Positions 1-9,278 are shown, numbered from the stretch's first letter. The stretch is 64,000 nucleotides of DNA from Burkholderia oklahomensis C6786 (GCF_000959365.1 NZ_CP009555.1:3534001-3598000); one strand, 5' to 3'. Numbers and translations: made by a program. The notes: generated from the sequence alone by a model not told the origin.

Positions 1-66
1 GGCCGGAAAGCCGGCGCTCGAACGCCGCCGGACCGCGCGCCGACTGCGAGATCCGGTCCGGCCGGT

Positions 67-1275
67 TCAGTAGCCGCCGTTCGCGAAGCGAGCGATTGGA
101 TCGTCGCTCGTGCCGGTGGGGGCGGTGCTTGCGGAGCCGGGCGCGGTCGACGCGCGCAGGATCTGCACGCTGCCTGGCGCGGCGAGTTGCGCCTGGCGGG
201 CTGCGGCGCGCGCGGTGGGAGGCGGCGGCTCGAACGCGTCCGCGGCGGCGTCGATCGGGTCGGCCGGCGACGTGCCTGCGACGGCGGCCGCCGTGCCTCC
301 GCCTGTCGGTGGCGCGTACGACGATGCGGCCGCCGGCGAGGCGCCCGCGCCGGTCGATGCAATCGCGGGCGACGCCGCGCCCGCGGCCTGCGCCTGCCGC
401 TGCGCGGCGGACATCGCGGACGGCGGCGGCTCGTACGGGTCGGCGGACGCCGTCGCGGCGGGCGCAGCCGCGTTCGGCGCCGGCGAATTCGCCGCATAAG
501 CCGGCGCCGCGCCGGGCGTGGCGTTATGCGCCGAAGACGGTGCGTTCGCATTCGCCGCATAAGCGGATGACGCGCTCGGCGCGCTCGGCGCGGTTGCGCG
601 AGCAACCGGTTGCTCGGCGGCATTCGCCGCGTAGGTCGATTGGGCCGATTGGGCCGCAGCCACCGCGGCCGCACGCGGCGCGGCGTCCGGTTGCCGGCTT
701 GCCTGATAGGTCGGCGCATCGAATGGCGTCGGCTTCGCCTTCGGCGCGGCGACGCGCCGGATGCCGTCGAAGCGCTTCGCCCAATACGGATTCGTCAGGT
801 AGTCGAGCCGCACGGTGCCGCCCGTCGACGGCGCGTTCACGAAGCGCAGCTTGCCGACGTAGATGCCGACGTGCGAATGCGGCCGGCCCGACGTGTTGAA
901 GAAGATCAGATCGCCGGGCGCGATGCCGTCGGGATCGACCGATTCGCCGATCGAGCTCATGTCGGCCGTCGTGCGGGGCAGGTTGACGCTCGCCGCGCGG
1001 TCGACGACATAGCGCACGAGGCCGCTGCAGTCGAAGCCGCTGTCGGGCGTGTTGCCGCCCCAGCGATACGGGACGCCGACGAGGCTCATCGCCTGGATCG
1101 AGATTTCCTCGCGACCGACGCTGTGGTCGACGAAGTTCGGGAAGCCGCGCGGCGGCGCGTATGCGCGCGGCGTGGTGATCGCCATGCCGGACGACGAGCG
1201 CGCCGGCTTCTGCGGCGCGGTCGAACAGGCCGCGAGCAGCGAGATCACGAGAACGGACAGCGAAAGACGCAGCAT
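67..1275 (-). CDS. NlpC/P60-family peptidoglycan hydrolase lipoprotein with long low-complexity tail
   Basis: Predicted outer-envelope lipoprotein of 402 aa that would cleave peptidoglycan stem peptides. A signal peptide ends in a lipobox (LLAAC, Cys17). The NlpC/P60 domain covers about residues 58-175, with the catalytic Cys in GFDCSG (Cys83) and a His in HSHVGIYVG (His135); the third polar position appears to be Asn in FVNAPS rather than His. Residues from about 180 to the end are a low-complexity Ala/Pro/Ser tail with YAAN repeats and two related EPPP...RQAQ blocks, far longer than in typical Spr/NlpC proteins. It is the last gene on this strand at the window edge; bases 1-66 hold no recognisable feature. 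The family is clear; the substrate and the purpose of the tail are unknown. Confidence 0.9.
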   Translation of the reverse strand: MLRLSLSVLVISLLAACSTAPQKPARSSSGMAITTPRAYAPPRGFPNFVDHSVGREEISIQAMSLVGVPYRWGGNTPDSGFDCSGLVRYVVDRAASVNLPRTTADMSSIGESVDPDGIAPGDLIFFNTSGRPHSHVGIYVGKLRFVNAPSTGGTVRLDYLTNPYWAKRFDGIRRVAAPKAKPTPFDAPTYQASRQPDAAPRAAAVAAAQSAQSTYAANAAEQPVARATAPSAPSASSAYAANANAPSSAHNATPGAAPAYAANSPAPNAAAPAATASADPYEPPPSAMSAAQRQAQAAGAASPAIASTGAGASPAAASSYAPPTGGGTAAAVAGTSPADPIDAAADAFEPPPPTARAAARQAQLAAPGSVQILRASTAPGSASTAPTGTSDDPIARFANGGY

Positions 1276-1444
1276 GAGAGGCGGGCGAACGCGCTGCGCT
1301 CGCCAATCGTATGACGATGGTTAATCGCGATAGTAGTGCGTCCGGCGGGGCTTCCGCAAGAATTCTTGAGAAATTACTTGAAGTTGTGCGCGTAAATGTT
1401 GTGCAAGACGAACGTTCGCTCGCAGATGATTCGACCCCCGAAAT

Positions 1445-1478
1445 GAAAAAAGCGGCGCCTGACGAATCAGGCGCCGCT
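1445..1478 (-). terminator. Rho-independent terminator of phoH
   Basis: Read on the minus strand, a 12-bp perfect GC-rich stem (1451-1462 with 1467-1478, tetraloop) is followed by a run of T (1445-1451). It lies just past the phoH stop and ends that transcript before the NlpC gene. Confidence 0.85.
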
Positions 1479-1516
1479 TCGCGCTGGGGCCGCTCGGAGC
1501 GGCTGTCAGCGTGCCG

Positions 1517-3313
1517 TCACAGGATGTCGGACGCGTAGTCGGCAAGCCGCGAGCGCTCGCCGCGCGCGAGCGTCACGTGGCCGCTGTGGCCCCAGCCCTT
1601 GAAGCGGTCGACGACGTACGTGAGGCCCGAGCTGCCTTCCGTCAGGTACGGCGTGTCGATCTGCGCGATGTTGCCGAGGCAGATGATCTTCGTGCCCGGC
1701 CCCGCGCGCGTGACGAGCGTCTTCATCTGCTTCGGCGTCAGGTTCTGCGCCTCGTCGATGATCACGTACTTGTCGACGAACGTGCGGCCGCGCATGAAGT
1801 TCATGCTCTTCACCTTGAGGCGCGAGCGGATCAGCTCCTGCGTCGCCGCGCGGCCCCATTCGCCCGCTGCGTCGTCGGTCTTCTGCAGCACTTCGAGGTT
1901 GTCGTCGAACGCGCCCATCCACGGCTGCATCTTCTCTTCCTCGGTGCCCGGCAGAAAGCCGATGTCCTCGCCGACGGGCACGGTCGCGCGCGTGACGATG
2001 ATCTCGTTGTAGCGCTTGTCGTCGAGCACCTGTGCGAGGCCCGCCGCGAGCGCGACGAGCGTCTTGCCGGTGCCGGCCTGGCCGAGCAGCGTGACGAAGT
2101 CGATCTCGGGGTTCATCAGCAGGTTCAGCGCGAAGTTCTGCTCGCGGTTGCGCGCGGTGATCCCCCACACGTTGTTCTTGTGATGGCTGTAGTCGCGCAG
2201 CGTCTGCAGGAGCGCCGTCTTGCCGTTCAGCTCGCGCACGAGCCCATGGAACGCGGGCTCGCCGTTCTGCGGCTCGAGGTAGACGAACTCGTTGACGAGC
2301 ATCGATACGACGAGCGGTCCCGTCACGCGGTAGTACGTGGTGCCCGTCTTCGTGTCCTGCCAGCTCTCCATCCCCTTCGCGTGCTTCGTCCAGAAGTCCT
2401 GCGGCAGTTCGCGCACGCCGGTATAGAGGAGATCCTTGTCTTCGAGGACCTGGTCGTTGAAGTAGTCTTCGGCGGGCAGGCCGAGCGCGTGCGCCTTGAT
2501 CCGCATGTTGATGTCTTTCGACACCAGCACGACCTGGCGATCCGGCCGCTCGCGCTGCAGCGCGCGCACGACGCCGAGGATCTGGTTGTCGGCCTTGCCT
2601 TGCGGCAGGCCTTCGACGGGCTCGATGCTCGTGAGCGTCGTCTGGAAGTACAGGCGGCCGAGCGCCTCGCGGCTGCCGAGGCGCGCGAGCGGAATGCCGG
2701 CCGAGATCGGGCCGCCGTCGGCGACGAGCGCGTCGAGCGTGCGGCTCACCTGACGCGCGTTGCGAGCGACTTCCGACATTCCCTTCTTGTGATTGTCGAG
2801 CTCCTCGAGCGTCATCATCGGCAGATAGACGTCGTGCTCCTCGAAGCGGAACAGGCTGCTCGGATCGTGCATCAGCACGTTCGTGTCGAGCACGAAGAGC
2901 TTTTGCATCTCGACTTCGGCGTCCTTGCGCCCGCGCGTCTTCGCGGCCCCGCGCGGTGCGGCGGCCGCGGTCGCGGCGGGCCTTGCCGCATCGGTTTTCG
3001 GCGAGCGCGCGACCGGGGCGTTGGGCGCGGCGGGCACCGGCTGCAGCAACGCGGCGGTCTGCTTCGTCTTGCGCGCGCGCGGCTCGGCGGCGCTCGCGGC
3101 TTCCGCCGGCGCGACCGCGCGCAGCGGTGCGGCGGTGTTGGCGGCGACCACCATCGGATCGGCTACGTTCGCCGGGCTATGGTCGGCCGCGACGGCGTGA
3201 GCGGGGCCCCCGGAGGCGGATGGCTTCGCGGCTTTCGCGGGCCGCGCTTTCGCCTTGTATTCGTCGGGCGGCAGCAGGCTGCCGAGCTTGCTGGGGGGAG
3301 TAGGCAAAGGCAT
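1517..3313 (-). CDS. PIN-domain plus PhoH-family ATPase (PhoH2/YlaK type)
   Basis: 598 aa, probably a nucleic-acid-acting ATPase with an attached RNase-like domain. The PIN domain (about residues 137-265) starts LFVLDTNVLMHD and carries the acidic residues expected of PIN nucleases. The PhoH domain (about 385-598) has Walker A GQAGTGKT (411-418) and Walker B VIIDE (517-521). PIN-PhoH fusions (PhoH2) are reported as RNA helicase/RNases in other bacteria; activity here is inferred. Residues 1-135 are an Ala/Pro/Lys-rich, probably disordered extension. I chose the ATG at 3313 (MPLPTPPSKL) because a GAGGGA sits 5 nt upstream; an in-frame ATG 70 codons further upstream lies in weakly coding sequence. 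A terminator follows. Confidence 0.9.
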   Translation of the reverse strand: MPLPTPPSKLGSLLPPDEYKAKARPAKAAKPSASGGPAHAVAADHSPANVADPMVVAANTAAPLRAVAPAEAASAAEPRARKTKQTAALLQPVPAAPNAPVARSPKTDAARPAATAAAAPRGAAKTRGRKDAEVEMQKLFVLDTNVLMHDPSSLFRFEEHDVYLPMMTLEELDNHKKGMSEVARNARQVSRTLDALVADGGPISAGIPLARLGSREALGRLYFQTTLTSIEPVEGLPQGKADNQILGVVRALQRERPDRQVVLVSKDINMRIKAHALGLPAEDYFNDQVLEDKDLLYTGVRELPQDFWTKHAKGMESWQDTKTGTTYYRVTGPLVVSMLVNEFVYLEPQNGEPAFHGLVRELNGKTALLQTLRDYSHHKNNVWGITARNREQNFALNLLMNPEIDFVTLLGQAGTGKTLVALAAGLAQVLDDKRYNEIIVTRATVPVGEDIGFLPGTEEEKMQPWMGAFDDNLEVLQKTDDAAGEWGRAATQELIRSRLKVKSMNFMRGRTFVDKYVIIDEAQNLTPKQMKTLVTRAGPGTKIICLGNIAQIDTPYLTEGSSGLTYVVDRFKGWGHSGHVTLARGERSRLADYASDIL

Positions 3314-3493
3314 GGTGTCCCTCGGGAGGAATCGTGTCGCAGGCATGCGCCGCCGTTCGCATCCTGCGACGCTTGGCGCGTGCAGTTTGCGCGCAGTGGC
3401 GCACATGGGGTTCGAAGCGCCGGTTCGCCTAGATTTCGATCGTCTCCTTGACGCGTTGGACGGCCGGCGCGGATCGGCCGACCCGAAAACCAT

Positions 3494-3529
3494 AAAAAAA
3501 GCCGCTCCCCCGAACAGGGGCAAGCGGCT
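3494..3529 (-). terminator. Rho-independent terminator downstream of bcp
   Basis: On the minus strand a GC-rich stem (3501-3510 with 3517-3528, two-base bulge) precedes a run of seven T (3494-3500). It lies 115 bp beyond the bcp stop and is the only strong terminator seen after the arn-bcp block. The rest of 3314-3644 holds nothing else recognisable apart from the phoH upstream region. Confidence 0.8.
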
Positions 3530-3644
3530 CGGCTCTAACCGTCGTGCTGCGCGTCAGATGCGTGGGCGCATTGTTTCGACCACCGGCGCAGCTACGAGAA
3601 AAATGGGTCGGACAGGCATTCATTGCGGCCCAATATAGCGCGCC

Positions 3645-4106
3645 TCAAAGCGCTTGTACAGCACTCAGCACCTCGTCGACGTGACCCGGCACCTTCACGC
3701 CGCGCCATGCGTGGCGCAGCACGCCTTCGCCGTCGATGACGAACGTCGAGCGCTCGATTCCGCGCACCTCCTTGCCATACATTTTCTTCAATTTCATGAC
3801 GCCGAACAGCGTGCAGAGCGTTTCGTCGGGGTCCGAAATCAACGGGAACGGCAGTTCGAGCTTCGCCTTGAAGTTGTCGTGCGAGCGCAGGCTGTCGCGC
3901 GACACGCCGGCGATTTCCGCGCCGGCCTTCTCGAACTTCGGATACAGGTCGCGGAACTGCAAGCCCTCGGTGGTGCAGCCGGGCGTGTTGTCCTTCGGAT
4001 AGAAGTACAGCACGAGCTTCTTGCCCTTGAGGCCCGACAGCGAAAACTCGCCGCCCGTGGCAGGCGCGGTGAAATCGGGAACTTGACGGTCGACTTCGAC
4101 GGACAC
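3645..4106 (-). CDS. bcp: Peroxiredoxin, BCP/AhpC-TSA family
   Basis: Thiol peroxidase of 153 aa that would reduce H2O2 and organic hydroperoxides in the cytoplasm using thioredoxin. The peroxidatic Cys is in the TPGCTTE motif (Cys44). The resolving Cys found five residues later in E. coli BCP is replaced (CTTEGL), so this is either a 1-Cys form or uses the only other Cys (Cys98). It starts 85 bp after arnD on the same strand with no terminator between, so it may be read with the arn operon; a terminator follows it. The family call is firm. Confidence 0.92.
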   Translation of the reverse strand: MSVEVDRQVPDFTAPATGGEFSLSGLKGKKLVLYFYPKDNTPGCTTEGLQFRDLYPKFEKAGAEIAGVSRDSLRSHDNFKAKLELPFPLISDPDETLCTLFGVMKLKKMYGKEVRGIERSTFVIDGEGVLRHAWRGVKVPGHVDEVLSAVQAL

Positions 4107-4191
4107 GTGTTTCTCCTGTTTTTATGAACGAGCGCGGACGGCGGGCCGCGCGTGGCGATGCGAGACGGGGGGCCGGCGGGGCGGCTTTTGT

Positions 4192-5088
4192 TCAGTCGGG
4201 CTGGACGATCAGTTCGCCGGAGCGGCCGGGGATTTCGCCCCACGCGACAGGGTACGATGGCAGCGCGGCGCGGTCCAGCGTCGCGTAATAATCGCCCATC
4301 GTCGCGAACGTGTGGCCTTGCGCGCGCCAGCCCGCGAGCAGTTGCTCGAACACGGGCGCGAGCTTCTGTCCTTCGAGCTCCGCGTGCAGCGTGAACACCT
4401 GGTCGTGTGGATTGCGTTCGGTGTGCTTGAGCAGATGCGCGGCGACGTTGTCGGTGTCGATGCCGTCGATGCCGAGAATCTCGTCGAGCGTCGGCAGCGT
4501 CGTCGGCATTTGCACGTGCGCGAGCGTCCTGCCTTCGACGACGGGCAGATACGGCGAGTGGCCGCGGCCGTCCGACGCGTAGCGCATGCCCCATGCGTCG
4601 ATCTGCTCGAACGCCGCGTCGTTCATCTGCCAGCCGGCCGCGCCGTGCGTGACGGGCGGCGCGCCGAAGATGTCGACGAAGCGCTCGCGGCTCTTGCTCA
4701 TCTCGCGCACGGTCCAGTCGCGCGGACGTTCGCGGACGTTGTCCTGCCAGTACACGTGATCCCACGTATGGATCCCGCATTCGAAGCCGGCTTCGTGGAT
4801 CGCGCGCATCTCGGCCGTCGCGCGGCGGCCGATGTCGGGGCCGGGCAGCAGCACGCCGTACAGCAGCTGCCTGACGCCGTAATGCTCGACGACCGACGTG
4901 CGCGACACCTTCTTCAGGAAGCCCGGCCGCAGCACGCGACGCATCGCCCAGCCGGTGTGATCCGGGCCGAGGCTGAAGAGGAACGTCGCGCGCGCGGCGA
5001 AGCGATCGAAGATGCGCGCGAGGTTCGGCACGCCTTCGCGCGTGCCGCGCAGCGTGTCGACGTCGATCTTGAGAACGATGCGGGCCAA
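4192..5088 (-). CDS. arnD: ArnD-like polysaccharide deacetylase (undecaprenyl-phosphate-Ara4FN deformylase)
   Basis: 298 aa, NodB-type deacetylase. It starts KIDVDTLRGTREGV, with the metal-binding Asp pair in the usual N-terminal position, followed by the histidine segment HEAGFECGIHTWDHV. In the L-Ara4N pathway ArnD removes the formyl group from undecaprenyl-phosphate-Ara4FN before flipping. It lies 28 bp downstream of the dehydrogenase gene and is the last arn gene on the transcript. Length and context match ArnD. Confidence 0.93.
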   Translation of the reverse strand: MARIVLKIDVDTLRGTREGVPNLARIFDRFAARATFLFSLGPDHTGWAMRRVLRPGFLKKVSRTSVVEHYGVRQLLYGVLLPGPDIGRRATAEMRAIHEAGFECGIHTWDHVYWQDNVRERPRDWTVREMSKSRERFVDIFGAPPVTHGAAGWQMNDAAFEQIDAWGMRYASDGRGHSPYLPVVEGRTLAHVQMPTTLPTLDEILGIDGIDTDNVAAHLLKHTERNPHDQVFTLHAELEGQKLAPVFEQLLAGWRAQGHTFATMGDYYATLDRAALPSYPVAWGEIPGRSGELIVQPD

Positions 5089-5116
5089 GCGGTGATGCCT
5101 CTCTCTTTAGCCGTGC

Positions 5117-6172
5117 TTAGCCGTGCTGCTCGACGAGCGCGCGTGCGTCGGCGACGTGGCCGCGGTACGCCTCGAAGATCTGGCGCAGCGCGTCGTCGAA
5201 CGTGAACTGCGGCGCCCAGCCGAGCTCCTGCATCGTGTTCTCGATCTTCGGCACGCGGTTCTGCACGTCCTGATAGCCGTTGCCGTAGTACGCGCCCGAC
5301 GTCGTCTCGACGAGCTTCACGTGCTTCGCCGAATCCGCGTACTCCGGGAATTCCGCCGCGAGCTCGAGCATCTTGTTCGCGAGTTCGCGCACCGAGAAAT
5401 TATTGTTCGGATTCCCGATATTGTAGATCTTGCCGGTCGCGATGCCGTTCGGATTCTCGATGATCTTCATCAGCGCGCTGATGCCGTCGTCGACGTACGT
5501 GAACGCGCGTTTCTGCGAGCCGCCGTCGACGAGGCTGATGTTCTCGCCGCGCACGATGTGGCCGAGGAACTGCGTGACGACGCGCGAGCTGCCTTCCTTC
5601 GGCGTGTAGATCGAATCGAGGCCCGGGCCGATCCAGTTGAACGGACGGAACAGCGTGAAGTTCAGGCCTTCCATCCCGTAGCCCCAGATCACGCGGTCCA
5701 TCAGCTGCTTCGAGCATGCGTAGATCCAGCGCGGCTTGTTGATCGGGCCATAGGTGAGGGCGGACGCGTCCGGGTCGAACTGCTCGTCGGCGCACATGCC
5801 GTACACCTCGGACGTCGACGGAAACACGAGATGCTTGCCGTACTTGACGGCCGAGCGCACGATCGGCAGGTTCGCCTCGAAGTCGAGCTCGAACACGCGC
5901 AGCGGCTGCTTCACGTAGGTGGCGGGCGTCGCGATCGCGACGAGCGGCAGGATCACGTCGCACTTCTTCACGTGATACTCGACCCACTCCTTGTTGATCG
6001 TGATGTCGCCTTCGAAGAAATGCATCCGCTCGTGCTTGACGAGATCGCCGAGCCGGTCGGTCTGCATGTCCATGCCGAACACTTCCCAATCGGTGGTTTC
6101 GAGAATGCGCTTCGACAGGTGATGGCCGATGAAGCCGTTCACACCCAGGATCAGGACTTTTTTCGCTTTCAT
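5117..6172 (-). CDS. arnA: UDP-glucuronic acid decarboxylase (C-terminal half of ArnA as a separate gene)
   Basis: 351 aa NAD-dependent epimerase/dehydratase-family enzyme that would oxidise and decarboxylate UDP-glucuronate to the UDP-4-keto-pentose, the first committed step to L-Ara4N. A Rossmann GVNGFIGHHL is at residues 10-19, with SEVYG and the YACSK (YxxxK) catalytic motif further on. The start at MKAKKVLILG overlaps the preceding formyltransferase stop by 4 nt (ATGA), which implies translational coupling. In Enterobacteriaceae this activity is the C-terminal domain of bifunctional ArnA; here it stands alone. Confidence 0.92.
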   Translation of the reverse strand: MKAKKVLILGVNGFIGHHLSKRILETTDWEVFGMDMQTDRLGDLVKHERMHFFEGDITINKEWVEYHVKKCDVILPLVAIATPATYVKQPLRVFELDFEANLPIVRSAVKYGKHLVFPSTSEVYGMCADEQFDPDASALTYGPINKPRWIYACSKQLMDRVIWGYGMEGLNFTLFRPFNWIGPGLDSIYTPKEGSSRVVTQFLGHIVRGENISLVDGGSQKRAFTYVDDGISALMKIIENPNGIATGKIYNIGNPNNNFSVRELANKMLELAAEFPEYADSAKHVKLVETTSGAYYGNGYQDVQNRVPKIENTMQELGWAPQFTFDDALRQIFEAYRGHVADARALVEQHG

Positions 6173-7116
6173 GAATGACGGGAGGAATGAATGAACTGCG
6201 CGAATTCCGCCGGGGAAACCACGGCTTCGCCGCCGTCGCGCTGTCGGCGCAGTTCGAGAATGGAGACGGCGCGGCTGTCGCCGCAAACGCCGAACAGCGC
6301 ATTATCGCTTACGTGCAGGCCCGGCGGCAAATCGGCGGCCGCGCGCGCGGCCGCCGAGCCGGGGGCCGCGAGGCGCGCGCGCGCGATCACGAAGCGCGCG
6401 CCGTCGAGATCGGCGAACGCGCCCGGGTACGGCGGCGCGACCGCGCGGATCAGGTTGTAGACCTGCGCGGCGGACTGCGACCAGTCGATGCGGCCGTCTT
6501 CGGGCTTGCGCCCGCCGTAATAGCTGCCTTGCGACAGATCGTTCGGCAGGTGCGGCGCCTCGCCCGCGATCAGCGCGGGCAGCACGCGCCAGAGCGTCTG
6601 CTCGGCCGCGACCGTGACCTTGTCGAACACTTGCGCGGCGGTGTCGTCGGGCAGGATCGGCACCGCGGTCTGGCCGACGATCGCGCCCGCGTCGGGCTTC
6701 GCGGCCATCTCGTGCAGCGTCGCGCCCGTCTCGGTCTCGCCGTTCAGCACCGCCCAGTTCGTCGGCACGCGGCCTCGGTACTTCGGCAGCAGCGATCCGT
6801 GCATGTTGTACGCGCCGCGCGCGGCGAGCGCGAGCAGGTCGACGGGCAGCATGTGCCGGTAATAGAACGAGAAGATGAAGTCCGGTTTCGCGCCCGCGAC
6901 CGCTTCGCGCACGTCGGCGCGCGCCGGATCGGCGGGCGTGACGACGGGAATCCCGTGCTCGGCCGCGACCGACGCGACGCTGCCGAACCAGATGTTCTCG
7001 GTCGGGCTGTCCTCGTGCGTGACGACGAGCGCGACGTCGACGCCGCGCGCGAGCAGCACCTGCAGGCAGCGCACGCCGACGTTGTGGTACGCGAAGACGA
7101 CGGCGCGCGGCTTCAT
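6169..7116 (-). CDS. UDP-Ara4N N-formyltransferase (N-terminal half of ArnA as a separate gene)
   Basis: 315 aa, formyl_trans_N plus C-terminal OB-like domain. The HGSLLPKYRGR motif with the catalytic His is near residue 104, and the product-site GATLHEM follows. It would transfer formyl from N10-formyltetrahydrofolate to UDP-L-Ara4N. The start (MKPRAVVFAYHN) overlaps the arnC stop by 4 nt (ATGA), and its own stop overlaps the next gene by 4 nt. It corresponds to residues 1 to about 300 of E. coli ArnA. Confidence 0.9.
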   Translation of the reverse strand: MKPRAVVFAYHNVGVRCLQVLLARGVDVALVVTHEDSPTENIWFGSVASVAAEHGIPVVTPADPARADVREAVAGAKPDFIFSFYYRHMLPVDLLALAARGAYNMHGSLLPKYRGRVPTNWAVLNGETETGATLHEMAAKPDAGAIVGQTAVPILPDDTAAQVFDKVTVAAEQTLWRVLPALIAGEAPHLPNDLSQGSYYGGRKPEDGRIDWSQSAAQVYNLIRAVAPPYPGAFADLDGARFVIARARLAAPGSAAARAAADLPPGLHVSDNALFGVCGDSRAVSILELRRQRDGGEAVVSPAEFAQFIHSSRHS

Positions 7117-8120
7117 CGCGCGGCCTCGCGGCGCTCGATCGGCAGCGTGACGCCGGGCTTGCCGTCGCGCGCCTCGAGCACGGTTTGGATCAGGTAGCGC
7201 GGCCGCGCGCGGACCTGCTGATAGATTCGTCCGATGTATTCGCCGAGCAGGCCGAGCGCGAAGATGATCACGCCGAGCAGGAAGAACGTGATCGCGAAGA
7301 GCGTGAACACGCCTTGCACTTCCGCGCCGACGATGAAGCGCCGCACGACGAGCAGCACGAAGAGTCCGGCCGAGCCGAGCGACAGGATCACGCCGATGAA
7401 CGACAGCCATTGCAGCGGCACGACGGAAAAGCCCGTGACGAGATCGAAGTTCAGGCGGATCAGGCTGTACAGCGAGTATTTCGATTCGCCCGCGAAGCGC
7501 TCTTCGTGCGCGACCTCGATCTCGGTCGGGCTCTGCGCGAACGTGTACGCGAGCGCGGGGATGAACGTGTTCACCTCGCCGCAGCGGTTGATCGTATCGA
7601 TGATGTGGCGGCTGTACGCACGCAGCATGCAGCCCTGGTCGGTCATCTTGATCCGCGTGATGCGCTCGCGCAGCCGGTTCATCGCGGCCGACGCCTTGCG
7701 GCGGAACAGGCTGTCCTGGCGCTGCAGCCGGATCGAGCCGACGTAGTCGTAGCCTTCGCGCATCTTCGCGACCAGCTTGCCGATTTCTTCGGGCGGGTTC
7801 TGCAGGTCGGCGTCGAGCGTGACGACGATCTCGCCGCGCGACTGCTCGAAGCCCGCGAGGATCGCCATGTGCTGGCCGTAGTTGCCGTTCAGGAGCACGA
7901 CGCGCGTCGTGTCCGGACGCACGCGGAACTGGTCGGCGAGGAGGGCAGCCGAGCGGTCGCGGCTGCCGTCGTTGACGAGGATCACTTCGTACGACGTGTC
8001 GAGCGCGTCGAGCGCCGGGTAGAGCCGCGCGAAGAGCGCAGCGAGCCCGGCTTCCTCGTTGTACACGGGGATGACGATCGAGACTTCAGGATTCGTCGCG
8101 CGTGTTTCAGGGTGACTCAT
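7113..8120 (-). CDS. arnC: Undecaprenyl-phosphate 4-deoxy-4-formamido-L-arabinose transferase
   Basis: 335 aa GT2 glycosyltransferase that loads Ara4FN from UDP onto undecaprenyl phosphate at the inner membrane. The N-terminal catalytic domain has VSIVIPVYNEE (about residue 14), VNDGSRD and TLDADLQNPPEE. Two hydrophobic helices follow near residues 235-305. The start is 6 bp after the arnB stop and the end overlaps the formyltransferase start. Length and motifs match ArnC. Confidence 0.94.
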   Translation of the reverse strand: MSHPETRATNPEVSIVIPVYNEEAGLAALFARLYPALDALDTSYEVILVNDGSRDRSAALLADQFRVRPDTTRVVLLNGNYGQHMAILAGFEQSRGEIVVTLDADLQNPPEEIGKLVAKMREGYDYVGSIRLQRQDSLFRRKASAAMNRLRERITRIKMTDQGCMLRAYSRHIIDTINRCGEVNTFIPALAYTFAQSPTEIEVAHEERFAGESKYSLYSLIRLNFDLVTGFSVVPLQWLSFIGVILSLGSAGLFVLLVVRRFIVGAEVQGVFTLFAITFFLLGVIIFALGLLGEYIGRIYQQVRARPRYLIQTVLEARDGKPGVTLPIERREAAR

Positions 8121-8126
8121 GTCCGC

Positions 8127-9278
8127 TTATTTTCCGTATTGTTCGCAAATCTGGTTGACGGCGTCGACGACCCGCTGCACGTCCTCTGCGCTCATCTGCG
8201 TGAAGAGCGGCAGCGTGACGGTCGTCGCGCCGAAGCGCTCGGCGTGGGGGAACATGCCCTCCTTGAAGCCGCGTGCGCGGTACAGCGAGAAAAGATGAAT
8301 GGCCGGGTAATGGACGCCCGAGCCGATGCCGCGCCGCTTCAACTGCTCCATGAACTCGCCGCGCGAGATCGACAGCTTCTCGATCGGCAGCGTGATCTGG
8401 AACATGTGCCAGTTGCCGTTCTCGAAGTCCGCGACGGGCAGCCCGACGCCGAGCGCCGCCGCCGGGCCGCCCGCGAACGCGTCGAAGTAGCGGCGCGCGA
8501 GCGCGCGGCGCGTCGCGTTGAAGCGTTCGAGGTGCGGCAACTGGCCGAGGCCGACGCGCGCGGCGACATCGGTCAGATTGTACTTGCCGCCGAGCACGTC
8601 GCAGTCCATGCCGTCGAGGCCCGTGCGCGTGATCCCCTGCAGCCGGTATTTCTGCGCGAGCGTCGCTTCGGCTTCGTCGTTGAGCACGAGCGCGCCGCCT
8701 TCGATCGACGTGATGTTCTTGTTCGGATGGAAGCTGAACGACACGATGTCGCCGAGCGCGCCGATGCGCTGGCCTTTCCAGGTCGAGCCGAGCGCCTGCG
8801 CGGCGTCCTCGATCACGCGCAGCTGATGCGCGCGCGCGATCGCGTAGAGGCGATCCATGTCGACGGGCAGGCCAGCGAGAAAGACCGGAATGATCGCCTT
8901 CGTGCGCGGCGTGATCGCCTTTTCGACGAGGTCGAGATCGAGGTTGCGCGTCGCGGGATCGATGTCGACGAACACGGGCGTCGCGCCCGTCTCGAGGATC
9001 ACGTTGCTCGTCGCGACCCACGACGCGGGCGTCGTGATCACTTCGTCGCCGGGGCCGACGCCCGCGATCCGCAGGCCGATCTCGAGCGTCGCCGTGCCCG
9101 AGTTGAACACGCGCACGGGCCGCCCGCCGCAGAATTCGGACAGCGCGGCTTCGAAGCGCTGGCACTGCGGGCCGGTCGTGATCCAGCCGGAGCGCAGCAC
9201 GTCGGCCACGCCCTGGATGGTTTCCTCGTCGATCTCGGGTTTGACGAACGGCAGGAAAGGAACGGAAGTCTGGCTCAT
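8127..9278 (-). CDS. arnB: UDP-4-amino-4-deoxy-L-arabinose--oxoglutarate aminotransferase
   Basis: 383 aa PLP aminotransferase of the DegT/DnrJ/EryC1 family. It aminates the UDP-4-keto-pentose using glutamate. SFHPNKNITSIEGG holds the PLP lysine; N-terminal GWITTGPQ and ASWVATSN segments are typical of ArnB. The start MSQTSVPFLP is preferred over an upstream in-frame ATG whose codons look random. A 139-bp gap separates it from the SMR gene upstream, so an internal promoter is possible. Confidence 0.94.
   Translation of the reverse strand: MSQTSVPFLPFVKPEIDEETIQGVADVLRSGWITTGPQCQRFEAALSEFCGGRPVRVFNSGTATLEIGLRIAGVGPGDEVITTPASWVATSNVILETGATPVFVDIDPATRNLDLDLVEKAITPRTKAIIPVFLAGLPVDMDRLYAIARAHQLRVIEDAAQALGSTWKGQRIGALGDIVSFSFHPNKNITSIEGGALVLNDEAEATLAQKYRLQGITRTGLDGMDCDVLGGKYNLTDVAARVGLGQLPHLERFNATRRALARRYFDAFAGGPAAALGVGLPVADFENGNWHMFQITLPIEKLSISRGEFMEQLKRRGIGSGVHYPAIHLFSLYRARGFKEGMFPHAERFGATTVTLPLFTQMSAEDVQRVVDAVNQICEQYGK

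Noticed and set aside
1511..3451. A 646-codon plus-strand frame opposite phoH, and many similar long antisense frames
   Set aside because: They mirror well-supported genes, are Arg/Ala-rich with wrong codon-position GC, and match no known domain; high GC makes long antisense frames common.
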